A stretch of 64,000 bases of DNA. Origin: Persicaria tinctoria. Lineage: Eukaryota; Streptophyta; Magnoliopsida; Caryophyllales; Polygonaceae. The notes under the pieces are model-generated. The model saw only the letters and a program-made list of their open reading frames with translations. It did not search any database and had not been told where the DNA came from. Made by a program: the position numbers and the translations under genes. Shown piece by piece: positions 20,391 through 32,291 of the stretch (position 1 is the stretch's first letter; each line of letters opens with the position of its first letter). The stretch spans positions 35,485,475-35,549,474 of the forward strand of contig JBANSL010000009.1 in the NCBI GenBank assembly GCA_037127255.1, read 5' to 3'.

Positions 20391-22133
20391 CAATAAATAA
20401 AATTAGCAAGAACAACAACTATTTTTTTAAATAATTCATTTCAAAGAATCCCAAAATCACCTATGTAAATTATAACGCAATACTTACCCCAAAAATAATA
20501 CTTTTAAAATAATTTCATACTATAAAACAATTTCAAAAATTATATTTTCATAAAAATCAGAATTATCATCTCAAAATAATAATACAACTAAGTAGTTATT
20601 ATCATATAATTCAACATATACATATAATCATCATAAAACATAAATTGACTAAATGGATATAAAAGAGAAAGCATAACCCAGTAGGCCCAACCAACAATAC
20701 CCGGATTCAAGCCCAAAAGCTAACCCAACCCGGTTCTCAGAAAAGGAAGGAGGAAGAGGATCCGAGTGCCCCAAACCCGGCTCCCAACTGTTATAACCAA
20801 GAAGGGAGCTTTTGACCCGGCCCAACCCAGGAAAGAAAGAAAAGAGGAGATCCGAACCGAGGAAGAGGGTTCGGTTGCCCCAAACTCTGCTAAACATGAA
20901 ACTCGCCTCCGAGCTCTTATAACCCGGAAGGCAGCTTTTGACCCGGCCCAACCTAGGAAAGAAAGAAAAGAGGAGATCCAAACTCGGGAATGAAATTAGG
21001 CCCAAGCCCAACAAGCAAGAGAAGAGAGAAGCGTCGTGTTCAACCTTCGACTTAGAATAGAGGCAACGGAAAAAAAGGAACGGGAGAAGGAAGGAGGAGA
21101 ATTCAGGCTAGGGGGCTCCATTCGACTTGAGATGTTGCCCAAATGGTCGGAATAAAATTTCGACCACAACCTGACTGATTAACAACAAAGCGACTAGTGT
21201 TCTAAAAATCGTGCCTAGGCACCGCCTATGCGGCGCCCAAGCGTTAGGCGGCAAGACACCTAGGACTTTTTAAGCCTAGGCGGGCCACTAGGCGGTAATC
21301 CACCTAGACCCCGCATAGTCCCGCCTAGGGGACGCAAAATTCCGCCTAGCTCGACGATTATTCAATTTTAGCTTTTAGGCAAGTAATTAGTCAATTTAGG
21401 GTTTTTTATCCCCCATGTTTGGATACATTAGTTTTTGACTCAAACCTATGGTTTTGGATTTTAGAAAGTTTAGAGTCACTAATCAGGTGCCTACTTTTCG
21501 TTTATTTACTTTAATGTTAGTCAAAAATGACAAATTTGCGTTTATGAGTGATATTATAGATTATTATTACATTATATGAATTATTTACATGTGTTATGTG
21601 TTAAAATATAAGAAAATAATTAAGTTTATTCCAAGTCTTCCTAGGCACCGACTGGGCACCCGCCTAGCTGCCTAGGCACTAGGTGGCCACCTACCGCTTA
21701 GCGGCCGCCTAGCGCCTTTTAGAACAATGAAAGCGACACAAGGAATGGAGGGGAAACAGAGGAATTACAGCGAGCGCTCTGAGGGTTTCCTCCGGCTTCA
21801 ATGGCGGTGCTCCGGTCTGCAAATCTTCGGGAAAGGAGTTCGGGGACCTGGGTCAAACAATAAAGCTTCAAAAGGCACACCTTTATGGGTTGAATAATAA
21901 AAAACGGAAGTAAAGAGCCCAGACCGACCTTGGGGTGAAACAGAGGAGAGAGATGGCGCGTCCGGCTTTGATGGGGCTATTCGATGTCAGAATGGTCCTC
22001 GATGGGGCTATTCGATGTCGGAACTGGTGCTCGAGGACAAGTTTTCTCCCATTTTTTTACAAATCGAACAAAATAATAATATATTTAATCAAAATAATAT
22101 TAAAATAATATTAAAATATATTCGGTCTTTACA
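20391..22133 (-). repeat. Gypsy LTR, copy 1 (interrupted by a hAT)
   Basis: It aligns with 41066-41781 plus 44704-45751. On the minus strand it begins TGTAAAGACCGAATATATT at 22133, preceded by a purine-rich AGAGGTGGATGAA and the phrase GTCTCGGGGACAAGAC, the usual lead-in to a gypsy 3' LTR. So 22134-22180 is the polypurine side of an element whose body is otherwise lost. It contains a hAT at 21195-21729. Relative to copy 2 it lacks about 700 bp (compare 44960-45650), and a short GATGGGGCTATTCGATGTC unit is doubled near 21970-22020. The left end is truncated or diverged at 20391. Confidence 0.65.
21195..21729. mobile_element. Non-autonomous hAT element (535 bp)
   Basis: It is flanked by a perfect 8-bp duplication AAAGCGAC (21187-21194 and 21730-21737). 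Ends are TAGTGTTCTAAAAATCG and GCGCCTTTTAGAACAATG, imperfect inverted repeats. Subterminal regions are packed with GCCTAGGCG-type motifs on both sides, as in hAT MITEs. The related LTR at 41740-41760 shows the empty site (AACAACAAAGTGACACAAGG), which confirms the borders. It has no coding capacity. Confidence 0.9.
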
Positions 22134-22560
22134 TTCATCCACCTCTAAAAACAAGTCTTGTCCCCGAGACTAAAATCATTCTAAAGCAATGGAAAGAAGT
22201 TGGAATTGGGCGAGACCGAGGATCATGCCGTTGATCATGTAAGTACCTCATAAGTGCACCTATGAAGCCCTCACAGTACATTCGTCGTGATCATGATATC
22301 CCCAATTGGTCGTAATAAGCATGTGATATGAGCCCCTATCACAACCTTATACCGACTTCTCGGTTATATCATAACTGAAAACCATCATAACGTTCTGACT
22401 AGGTCTTAGAAAGCAATCTATAAGTGCCCGTGTAAAATGCTCGTATCCACTTCGTGAGGCGTTGTTAGGCAAAATATTTTAATGGAATAATATTGCAAAA
22501 CACATTTTAATTTGAATTGTTTATTTGAGTTCAACCCCTTTTAGTTATCCTATTGATTCG
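22134..22560 (-). other. Flank of gypsy LTR, degraded internal sequence
   Basis: The first 50 bp carry the minus-strand polypurine lead-in. The rest has no readable pol domain. Confidence 0.35.
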
Positions 22561-23740
22561 AAGTCATATCGATACCAAGATTTGAGTGGTGTTTGTGATT
22601 TTGGGTAAACCCGAATTTGAACGGGTTACCTACGTATCTCTTAGAAGAGAATCAAGCCTTACACAGTTCAGATGTTTTGGATTTTGTGTTTAGTTTGATT
22701 TGGATGTGGTTTTGCTTTCTTATATGCATCAGAGGATGAAGTTTAAGCCCACTTTCTAGGAAGGGTAGCTCAAATAACACTCCATCCGAGCAACCTGAGC
22801 TTACCTTCTCGAAAGGGTAACTCAAGTAACTCACCTATCATTTTCATAGAAAACGGTTTGACTTTGATGTGGAGTTTAATTTAGAATTTGACTTGATATT
22901 TGACTTAGAGATCAATTTAAGGATTGTGGAATTTGATTTTTGAAGTTTAGTGTGAGTGAACTCGACGAGCAGAAGCTTTGTATCGGGTTAGAGTAGACAC
23001 TTTGACTTTGATGAAAATTTGATATTTGGGATGACTGAACTCAATGTGCAAAAGCTTTGCATTGAATTACAACTGCACTTTGGTTTTAATGAAAGCTTGA
23101 GATTTGGTCTGGGACGAATGAACTCGATGAGAATTTGATTTGCATCAAAATTCCTACGTATCTCATAAAAGAGGATCAAGTTATGACGTAGTTCTTGAAT
23201 ATGGGGTTTCTGTATTTGGGGTTGGTTTGGTTAGACTTTGTGTCAGATATGCTTTTGATTACGTGTTTGGGTATATGTGTTCAGGTATATGTGTTTGGGT
23301 TTCAACTCGATCAAGTATCGGGTTTTATTTTTTTCTTTGAGGGTTGTGATTGGACCCAGATATGGGTTTCCTACGTATCCATGATGGCGGAATCAAATCA
23401 CTCGTAGTTCTAAAAAGAAACCGATTTAATTTGGGTTTTGGTGATTGAACTCGATGAGCTTTAACTTTGTGTCGGGTGTTCTACGTACCCTTTTGAAAGA
23501 GATCAAATCACTTGTAGTTCCGCCAGATGGACAAATTTGATTTAATTTGAGAATGGACGACTGAATCCGATATATCTTAAATTTTATACCGAATTTCCTA
23601 CGTAACTCATAAAAGAGTTTCTACACTGAACAAATTTAATTTGTTTTTTGGCGATTGAACTCGATGAGCTTTGATTTTGTATCGACTGTCCTACGTACAC
23701 TTTTGAAAGGGGTCAAATCACTCGCAGTTCTCCCAGTCAA
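22561..23740 (+). repeat. Irregular repeat with CCTACGTA motif
   Basis: A phrase CCTACGTAYCYCTTAnAAGAG...ATCAAATCACnnGTAGTTC recurs irregularly about six times (near 22626, 23153, 23370, 23482, 23597, 23690). Spacers between copies contain ACTCGATGAGCTTTGA...TTTGTATCGG. Each copy pairs CTACGTA with a nearby GTAGTTC. This is a noncoding repeat of a retroelement type I cannot name. Confidence 0.55.
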
Positions 23741-24178
23741 TTAGAAAGTCATCGGGTGAGTGCCGACACAGCAATTCATCGGATAAAGCCCAGGACTTTG
23801 TGGGAAAGACTGCAGAAATATGTGGTCGGCAGTCATGTTTTAGGCATTTCCCTTGTTGTTACAGCGCCTCGTTTTTGTTGGTTTTTGTATCTGCATATTC
23901 CTTGTGATGTCCTCTATCAATCACAAGTTTTTTTTGGCTTCCATAGGCTCTGACCTGAACGCAATAGAGCTTCAAAGTGGGCTGCTGGGCAATTCTTTCG
24001 CAGAAACTGCATGAATGTGTCAAATTCACAGCCTTGCCACTGCCTCTACAGAGGTCCGTATTTGATGCTCTTTATTTGGACGCGTTATTTGCAGTGCCCT
24101 CTACTGATCCCAACCCTGTGTACACTTAGAGATAGAGAGATTTGTTCACAATAGTGTGGCCAACTTGACTGTTATATA
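23741..24178. other. Unassigned, one short open frame
   Basis: A 65-codon frame at 23756-23953 (containing RIKPRTLWERLQKYVVG and a hydrophobic stretch) looks less random than its surroundings. I do not recognise it. It could be an exon relic. Confidence 0.2.
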
Positions 24179-24410
24179 CTCCCTCCGTTCCATAATACGT
24201 CTCTTTCCTTTTATGCACGTTTTTTAATGAGTGAAAAACTCTATAAAATATTATTTTTTAATTAATTTTTTTTATATAATACAATACTACTAGTAATAAG
24301 CATCAAATTATATAAAAAAATTAATTAAAAAAATAATATTTTATAGTGTTTTTTGCTCATTAAAAAACGTGCCGAAAATAAAAAGGACATGTATTATGGA
24401 ACGGATGGAG
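24179..24410. mobile_element. Stowaway-like MITE (232 bp)
   Basis: Ends CTCCCTCCGTTCCATAATAC and its inverted partner GTATTATGGAACGGATGGAG are flanked by TA on each side (24177-24178, 24411-24412), as expected for Tc1/mariner-type Stowaway elements. The inside is a near-perfect foldback. Non-coding. Confidence 0.92.
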
Positions 24411-24430
24411 TATATTTTTTGTTATATAAT

Positions 24431-26227
24431 AGAGAAAATTTGCGTCGGAGACCCTTTTTTGGACCAAATTAAAAAACTGTCCACGGATTTATTTTTTTTG
24501 TTAAAAGTCCATCTAAAAAAACCCTAATATCTCCCGGCCCCCCTACCTTCTGTTCACAGTCTCCCTCATCCCCGCTTCCCTTTCTGCCTCCCTCATCCCC
24601 GCCTCCCTCTCTGCCTCCCTCCCCGCCTCCCTTCTTCCCCCTTGATTCGTCGATCTATTCGATTTCCCCTTGATTCATCGATCTATTCGATTTTCAAGAC
24701 GTTTGTGATGGCGGTGGTATGCGTTGGTCAGAATCGAAGGAGTAGACGATGGATCCGGCGATTTCCGCTCGCTGTGCAGATCCATGGAGGAGTAGACGGA
24801 GGTCAGGGAGCGGAGGAAGGGGAGACGGCGGAGGTCGGAGGAGGCGGCGAGGATGGATCCCAGATCCAAGGCCTACAACTCCGCGGCGCTGCTTTTGTGC
24901 GGACGATGGCCACGGTTGTCGGAGCCGATCTTCAAAACCGGAGGAGGAACTTGTCGTTGATGGAAGGAATGCCGGCTCCCGTCTCCAGATCTTGCCAACA
25001 CCAACTTGCTGCTTGCTGAAATTGCTCCGGCGTCGCTGGAGGCAGTTGCTACAATTAGCCTCGGACGTCTGAACAAGACAAATTAAAGATCGAATCAGAG
25101 GAAAAGGGATTTCCATTTCTGCACATGCAAATCGGCGAAGAACAGGTACAAAAAAGGGGGATTTTTCGATTCGTTGAGGTTAAGGTTTCCAGAAATTGAA
25201 AACCAGGCAAATTTCAGTATTTCAACATATGTGCACAGAGGATTTTTGCAAAGTGATTTTCTCATTTTCAGCATTTTTTTTGGTAGAAAATTAATATTAC
25301 AAATTATATTAAAAAAACAAATTTTTGGCAATTAATATTATAAATTAATTGAGTTTGCTTTGTTGAGAGTTTGCATATCGACCATTTCAGCAAGTTTTTT
25401 GTGTGATCTGAAATGTCGAAATTAATGCTGAAATCGAAATGTGCTGAAACAAACGCGGTAAAATAAATAATAATAAAAAAAAAACCACTGAAAAACAGGG
25501 TTTGATGCAACCGAATGTGCTGAAACAGGGGTTTCAGCAACTCCGTTTCAGCCAGCAATGTGGTAAAAAAAACCCATTGAAAACAGGGGTTGTTATAATG
25601 TGCTGAAACAGGGTTTGCTGAAATCGTATGCGTTGAAACCCATGTTTCAGCAATGCGGTAAAATAAAAAAAACTGAAACAGAGGTTGCTGAAACCGCATG
25701 TGCTGAAACTGGAGTTTCAGCATCATCACATGTGGTTTGAGCAACGCGAAAAAAAAACTCAAAAAGGGGTTGCTGAAACCGTATGTGCTGAAACAGAAGT
25801 TTCAGCAATTCCGTTTCAACAACTCTGGAAACGTAAAAAAAAAAAAAAAAAACTGAGAAAAAAAAAACTGGAAAAGGGGTTGATGAAATCGTATGTGCTG
25901 AAAATGGAGTTTCAGCAATTCCGTTTCAACAACACCGAAAAAAAACTGGACAAAAAAACTGGGAAAAGAAATTGAAACAGGGATTTCTGAAACCGTATTT
26001 GCTGAAAAAGAAGTTTCAGCAATTCCATTTCAGCAACTTTGGAAATGCGAGAAAAAAAAACTGAAAAAAAAATTTAAAAAAAAATTATGAGGCGGGAGGG
26101 GGGCACAGAGGGCACGGGAGGGGGGCCACATGGGCCAAGGGGGGCGGTGGACATTTTGCTAATTTGGAGGAGGTGGGAGCCATTTTCCTAATAAGGTCCA
26201 AAAATTAGGACATCCTAGTAATCACCC
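24431..26227. mobile_element. MULE-like element with GC-rich insert and hairpin minisatellite
   Basis: TTATATAAT occurs directly at both borders (24422-24430 and 26228-26236), a perfect 9-bp duplication as made by Mutator-like elements. The ends share TTTTTTGGACC.AATTA...AAAA.TG in inverted orientation (24450-24482 and the complement of about 26165-26205). The left part (24540-25090) is GC-rich and open in several frames, possibly captured host sequence. The right part is the hairpin minisatellite. I recognise no transposase. Confidence 0.55.
25430..26060. repeat. Hairpin-forming minisatellite, GCTGAAAC/GTTTCAGC
   Basis: About seven irregular units of roughly 75-110 bp. Each contains TGCTGAAAC and, a few bases on, GTTTCAGCA, so each unit can fold into a 9-bp hairpin. 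Units also share AAACCGTATGTGCTGAAA and CAGCAATTCCGTTTCA. They are separated by A-rich spacers. Long frames on either strand here come from the repetition. Confidence 0.75.
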
Positions 26228-26239
26228 TTATATAATATA

Positions 26240-27400
26240 TATGCTTTTCAGGGTCATTTGTGGGCCTTCGGCTGTGGTTGGTATGACATAATATTGGAAA
26301 ATTGAGTCGGGGCATGCAGAGATCATCGTCGGGTGCTCAAGGAGCGCATAAGCGGCCAACTTCTGGAATCAGCTGCGGCCACCACAGAGCTTCGTTGCTT
26401 CCTCTGTTTCTTCTGTCATGCTCCTTGCAAAGCCTTTTCTTGTTCCCAACTCCTTTTTCACTCAGAAACACTCCGAGTTCTCTGTACCATGGCCCGGAAC
26501 TTGACTGTTTGAGTGGTTTTTTCCTCTCTGCTCATGTATGATTTTGAGCCTTCCGTGGTAGGTGGCATGACATATGCTTGAGAACTTTGTTCACAGGCCT
26601 GCCGGGTTATACTCTGCGTGTGAAGGGATATGCTCATCTCATTTATCACATCCATCCGTTGATCTTTGTGGGAAGATGTGATACATGTCATGTATCACAT
26701 ACATCCCTTGATCTAGCTTCAAGATCATCTCAGTCTCACATGGGTGACTGTCGGAGCTGCAGGAGAGTGGAGGATGCACTATGTAGCTGATGTGGATCAT
26801 CGAGGGGGCTCGGATGAGGGTCGTTGGCCCCCAGAAGCATGCCTTGTTTATACTCTGCGAGTGAAGGTATATGCTCCTCACTGCAAAAAAGGGATGACCA
26901 CCACAATCATCCAGTTACGATCCCCCTGGGTTGCCGCTTGTAGTCTGCACATGGATCAACCTTCTAGCCATCGACCGGAGTGCGCCTATTTCGACTGAAA
27001 GTTTTTGGTTTAGGCAATTGGAAGAGAGGGTAAAATTAACCGGAGGAAAGAAGATCCGAACAGGGTTCGACCTATCCAAATTTATATGTTTAGGATTTAG
27101 ATTTCCTCATAATCTTCTACAATGGGATCCTCTCATGTTGTTCTTCATGTGTTCTCTACCCGGGGTGTAAATTACACCATCTTGTTGGATGAATTCTTGT
27201 TCTGTTCTGAATTCCAATTTGCTTTGTACTTTTTATTTTTCCTTGGTCTTTTTTCCAAGTCTCAATTTGTTGATGGCTCTTGACATAATTGCAATTTGGT
27301 AGCAATTGGGGAGTATTTAAGGGACCTTAATTGTTTTGTTTTGGTCTAAACTGAACCCGAGGTTTTGGGCATACAATGGATGGAGCGCAAGATGATTTCT
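26240..27400. other. Unassigned region
   Basis: Overlapping short frames and a local repeat (TATACTCTGCGTGTGAAGG near 26610 and TATACTCTGCGAGTGAAGG near 26850; ATGTGATACATGTCATGTATCACATACATCCC near 26670, given here as a palindromic area). No domain was recognised. It may be a decayed gene or leader. Confidence 0.25.
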
Positions 27401-27407
27401 GGATAAA

Positions 27408-27850
27408 TTTTGGCAGCATTTCGTTTGCATTTGGGTCGATCCGATAGGATCGGTTTAGTGGCGAAAACTCTCGTTTTCAAGCCAACTACAAAATTGTTTT
27501 GATCCTAGGTGAAAATTTTAGCTTTCGAGCCTAGCATCCCAAATTTTAGCAGCATTTCATTCCAAGTATATGACCCTGTAGGATTGGTAGTGTTCAAATT
27601 TAGCATTCAAACCAACTACAAAATTGTTTTGACGCTTCGAGCCTAGCGTCCCACCGGTCTTCAAATGGTTATAGCCAGGGGCGAAATTTTAACTTTCAAG
27701 CCCAAGACATGTTTTACCAGCATTTCGCTCCAATATATATGACCCCGTCGGATCGGTGTGGTGGCGAAAACTCTAGCTTTCAAGCCAACTACAAAATTAT
27801 TTGGACTAGGCGAAAATTTTAGCTTTCGAGCCTAGCGTTCCCCCGAGTCC
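27408..27850. repeat. Irregular ~150-bp tandem repeat
   Basis: Three units start near 27408, 27552 and 27713 with TTTTRSCAGCATTTCRYTC. They share CAAACCAACTACAAAATT, TTTTAGCTTTCGAGCCTAGC and GGCGAAAAC. Non-coding. Confidence 0.7.
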
Positions 27851-27946
27851 CGGAAAAGAGGGATAGAACGTTGCAACAGATAATTGGATTTCTACTGGTT
27901 TTTTTATATGTTTGCAGTAGGCTCTCATTTCTCTCTTCCTCTCTAT

Positions 27947-28508
27947 TGTTAACTTGGCTGGGCTCGGTGGGGTCAAGACGCTGGAGGGAGAGATCGTGTG
28001 TGCGGGCCCACATACGGGAGACACGAACAACATATAAACCCAACGAGGTTCCATCTCAAAACCAATTGGCAATGAGAGGAGTAGCCCTTCAACCTTATAT
28101 GTTGTTCAAGTATTCTCTAGATTACCGATGTGGGACAACCACATTCCAACACGCCCCCTCAAGTGCAACGACATTTTTTTAGCCAAGAAGTTGCACTTGC
28201 CACATGCGCTTAGATGGGAACCAATGCCCGGGACATGCCTACGGCCAGCAACCCCACCAGATAGAGCCCAGACCACAACTAGCCAAACCCGGCTCTGATA
28301 CCATGTTAACTTAGCTGGGCTCGGTGGGGTCAAGACGCTGGAGGGAGAGATCGTGTGTGTGGGCCCACATACGGGAGACACGAACAACATATAAACCCAA
28401 CGAGGTTCCATCTCAAAACCAATTGGCAATGAGAGGAGTAGCCCTTCAACCTTATATGTTGTTCAAGTATTCTCTAGATTACCGATATGGGACAACCACA
28501 TTCCAACA
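27947..28508 (-). mobile_element. TRIM-type miniature LTR retrotransposon (562 bp)
   Basis: Two 205-bp LTRs (27947-28151 and 28304-28508) differ at only about three bases by eye. Between them lie 152 bp with no coding capacity. The perfect 5-bp duplication TCTAT flanks it (27942-27946, 28509-28513). On the minus strand, TGGTATCAGAGCC (28291-28303) abuts the LTR as an initiator-Met primer site, and a GAGGGGGCG purine tract adjoins the other LTR. It depends on a full element for movement. Confidence 0.93.
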
Positions 28509-28513
28509 TCTAT

Positions 28514-29150
28514 TTTTTTTTGTTCCTGCAGGCGGCCTTTACTACATTTTTTTTGGTCAGCCCTTTCCCCGGCCCCATATTACATGTATATACATACATA
28601 TTAGTATTTATATACCTCTGATTAATTGTTGGAGGAGTTAAAAGCCTTCAATTAGGCGTTTCCTTCTAAACGTAACCGTTGTTCATCAACCGTTTCACTT
28701 CTTTGATATTGATTCATCTGGCCTCCATAAGCATGTAACCAATTTATAATCAATCCCCTTTGATACTATTCACACGGTGAATATATCGCCAAATACACGG
28801 TTAGAAATCGCAGATTGCGAGTTTGCAAAAATTCGTAAACTCGCAATCCGCGATTGCAAATTTTTTTTTAAAAAAAATTCGGGATATATCTTACGGAGTA
28901 CGTTAGTTGCAATTATTTCCTAAATTAAGATTCCGGATATTTGAATGGGGTTGCGATATTTGATGAAATCCCGTAGATATCAATTTTGGAATGATATTTG
29001 AAGATATCGCGCTTTAAAGATTAAAATGAACTTACCTCTCGAGCTCTCCGAGGCTCCTCTTTATCTTGCGACGATCGTTCCCCTCGAAACCAACCCACCT
29101 TCTTATTTTTTATGTTATAATTCCTTATTAACTAAACAAAAACTTATATT
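28514..29150. other. Intergenic, no recognised feature
   Basis: Contains an inverted repeat around 28812-28850 (GATTGCGAGTTT and AAACTCGCAATC) but no gene or element end that I can define. Confidence 0.4.
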
Positions 29151-29319
29151 AACTAAAGGGATGATTTGCCAAATATAGAAATATGAAGGCCAAATTAGCC
29201 AAATATACAAGATTTTGGCAAATTTGCAAAACTATACACAACCCTTACCCCTCCTATGTGCCCCTGCGCCCCCCCTCCAGCGTGCCCCCCTGTGCCCCCT
29301 CCACGTCAGTTTTTTTTTT

Positions 29320-29800
29320 TTTTTTTTTTTTTTCGCGTCAGTGCTGACGTTATCGTCGGAAATGCTGACGTCAGCAATGCTGACACCGTTTACAATGAAG
29401 GTTTTTTTGTTTTTTTTTTCGCGCGTCAATGCTGACACCGACGTCGGGAATGTTGACGTCAACAATATTGACACCGTTTTACAAGTTTTTTTTTTTTTCG
29501 CGCGCCAATGCTGACGCCGACGTCGGGAATGTTGACGTCAGCAATGCTGACACCGTTTACAAGGAAGGTTTTTTTTTTTTTTTTTTTGCGCGTCAATGTT
29601 GACACCGTTTACAAGGAAGTTTTTTTGTTCCACACGTCAATGCTGACGCCGACGACTGGAATATTGACATCAGCAATGTTGACGCCGTCTACGAGAATGG
29701 TGACGCCAACGACAATGACGTCGGGAATGCTGACGTCAGCATTGCTCACACCCTCTACGAGGATGCTGACGCCGACAATGATGACATCGAAGATCAATAT
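29320..29800. repeat. TGACGTCAGCA minisatellite with T-runs
   Basis: Units of about 75-110 bp: a T-run, CGCGCGTCAATGCTGAC, RCCGACGTCGGGAATG, then TTGACGTCAGCAATGCTGAC and ACCGTTTACAAGGAAG. The core includes the 12-bp palindrome GCTGACGTCAGC. About five units are recognisable, more degenerate to the right. Confidence 0.75.
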
Positions 29801-29999
29801 ATTTGACGTATTAAGTCATTAAAAATATAAAAGGGGAGAACAAAGAGACAAAAGGAGTGTTCTACCAAAAAAAAAGAAACAAATATTTTATTTTATTTTT
29901 GGTAGTGAGAAACAAAGAATAACGGTAAACAATTAAAACAAAGAATTTTTCGACGCCGACAATGCTGACCTCTTTCCTCATCCATCTCTTATATTGCAA

Positions 30000-30340
30000 A
30001 AACGATGTCAGCAAATATATACCTACACAAAAATATGCATGAAAACGATGTCAGCGCTAAAAAATACGTATAAAAACGATGTCAGCACTAAGAAATAAAC
30101 CAAAATTTAAGGACTCAAGCATACATATATACTTACATATATAATATCAAATTAAAAACGATGTCAGCACTAAAAAATACGCATAAAAACGATGTCAGCA
30201 CTAAAAACAAACCAATTTTTAAAGACTCAAGCCTACATATATACCTACATATATAATATCCAACTAAAAACAATGTCAGCACTAAAAAAATAAGCATAAA
30301 AACGATGTCAACACATAAAAATAAACATAAAAATGATGCT
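30000..30340. repeat. AAAACGATGTCAGCA repeat
   Basis: At least eight copies of AAAACGATGTCAGC(A), many followed by CTAAAAA, at spacings of about 35-110 bp. GATGTCAGC resembles the core of the preceding minisatellite in the opposite orientation. Lone TGTCAGCA words continue at 30665, 31347 and 31745. Confidence 0.7.
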
Positions 30341-32291
30341 ACGCCCCCACTATCTCCCCCCAAAAAACAACCAAGTCCGTACCAAGCTTAATGGGACAAC
30401 CCTTAACATTTAATATATATTCCAAGCATGTGGCAATATGTATTAAATATTAAAGGTACCAATTAGGAGGAGATAATAAGCCCAACTAAAGTAAGGCCCA
30501 ACCCACAAAATAACACAGCGCCCCACAGCATAACAGTAAGCAATTTTATGACAGCAAACAGCTTTCACCTCTCAAATTGATAATTAATGTAAACAAACTA
30601 GTTAATTCATCAAGTATCATGTACAAATTGAGAGATCTACTCCTCTTCTTTCTCGACAAAGACCATGTCAGCACAAATTGAGAGATGTGAAATTCAATAA
30701 CTGTTTACCTACCTACTACATCACAACAATGGAAGAAAAGCTATTGTTATTGAAGAAGAGCTATTTGACAAGTCATTTGACAAATCAACAATTATTCCAA
30801 AATCAAAAGAGTCATAAATGATTGATAGAGGATACTTACTTCTGCTGCTCCTGCAAGTCTATGTGAACTTCTGGAGGGGCCAAGGCAGGAGACTCCACAA
30901 AGTGTCTCAAGCAGTAACATCAACCATGATGACAGTAAACAAATAAGAAGATCAAAATCGAGCATCACCTCATCTCACCTCTCCTACTGCTGCAAAAAGA
31001 ATTCGCATGACAGGATTGAAACAACCAAACAAGTTTCAACAACGCAACGCAATCAAAGTAGTAAGTCAACCTCTTCATCCTAATTAAATTCCAAGCCAAT
31101 CAAGAATTAAGCCCGAGAGATATACCCTGGTTCAAACAGAAAGGAGGGATGGGCGGGTTGAAGTTGTTGTCGGCATGAGCTTTGGCATCGAAACCTAGAT
31201 CCGACAGCGAGAGGTCAGGAGAGGAGAAGAGCGTCGGATCTGCTCTCGGCGACGTAGGCCGGTAAGCTCCAAGCGTCGGTGGGGAAGCAGCGAGAATGAA
31301 GGCGGAGGATATAGACGCTCAGAGAAATATCCAGACCTCCCCTGTCAGCATTCAATCTCGATCCAGACGCCACGGCGAGGATGAAGGCGGAGGATCAAGG
31401 GAGATCGATAGCACTTCGTCCTCAATCGAATTGCACTTCATCTTGTATACTCCTACATGACATCACATTTGTTTCCACACAAATGTAATGGAATTTATGA
31501 CAGCAAAAATCCAACAAGCATACATATATACACGTACAAAATCATTATTCATATTTGAAAAAGAAAGTAGAAGAAGAACGTAAGAGGAAAAGGCAAAATT
31601 AAGGACAAAAATGGTGGTTCTAGTGAACTGAATTTATCTAATTGAGGTGTTTGGTTAATTATGACAGTAGCATCATGAAGAGGTTAATAACACCTGCATT
31701 TACCTTGTCATCACTTTCAGTTTGATCTTCTTTGATTATGCTGCACTGTCAGCAATGGAGGCACACTTCTTTAGACTATGAGTGCGTATAATATAGTAGG
31801 AACATGACCAACTCTGAACTCCTCTGCTGTCCTTCTTCACTATCAGCAACAGAACAAGCAGAGGGAACCTACGAACTCAGTACCTACAAATCAGTACAGC
31901 AAAGCAATGGTTATTCAAAACTCAAAAAGACTCGTCAGCAACACAACAAGCAGAGGGAACCTATATGGCCAGAAATCGTTCAGGGAGGCCGAGACTCTCC
32001 GACATGAGAACACTAACCTCCAATCGCTTACGGCGACCTCAACCACCTCCTGAATCATAACCGGCGACTTGTCTCCGACATCAGATGCGAGATCTGGAGG
32101 ATCATGCCGGTGACTTGTCGCCGAGACCAGATCTAGATGATCATCCCGCCGTCCTAATCATAACCGGCGGCTGAAGAGAGAGGAGCGGAGGCGCTGAGGA
32201 GCAAGAGATCGCCGAAAGCGATGATCGGAGAAAGGAGAGTACAGAAACCGACCTCGAATCTGAGGACGCCGGATGGATTCAGAAGAGAAAA

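Noticed and set aside
25304..25975. 152-codon minus and 96-codon plus frames
   Set aside because: Both come from the hairpin minisatellite.
25430..26060. CRISPR-like array of repeats and spacers
   Set aside because: Units are irregular in length, spacers are A-runs, and the context is a eukaryotic transposon.
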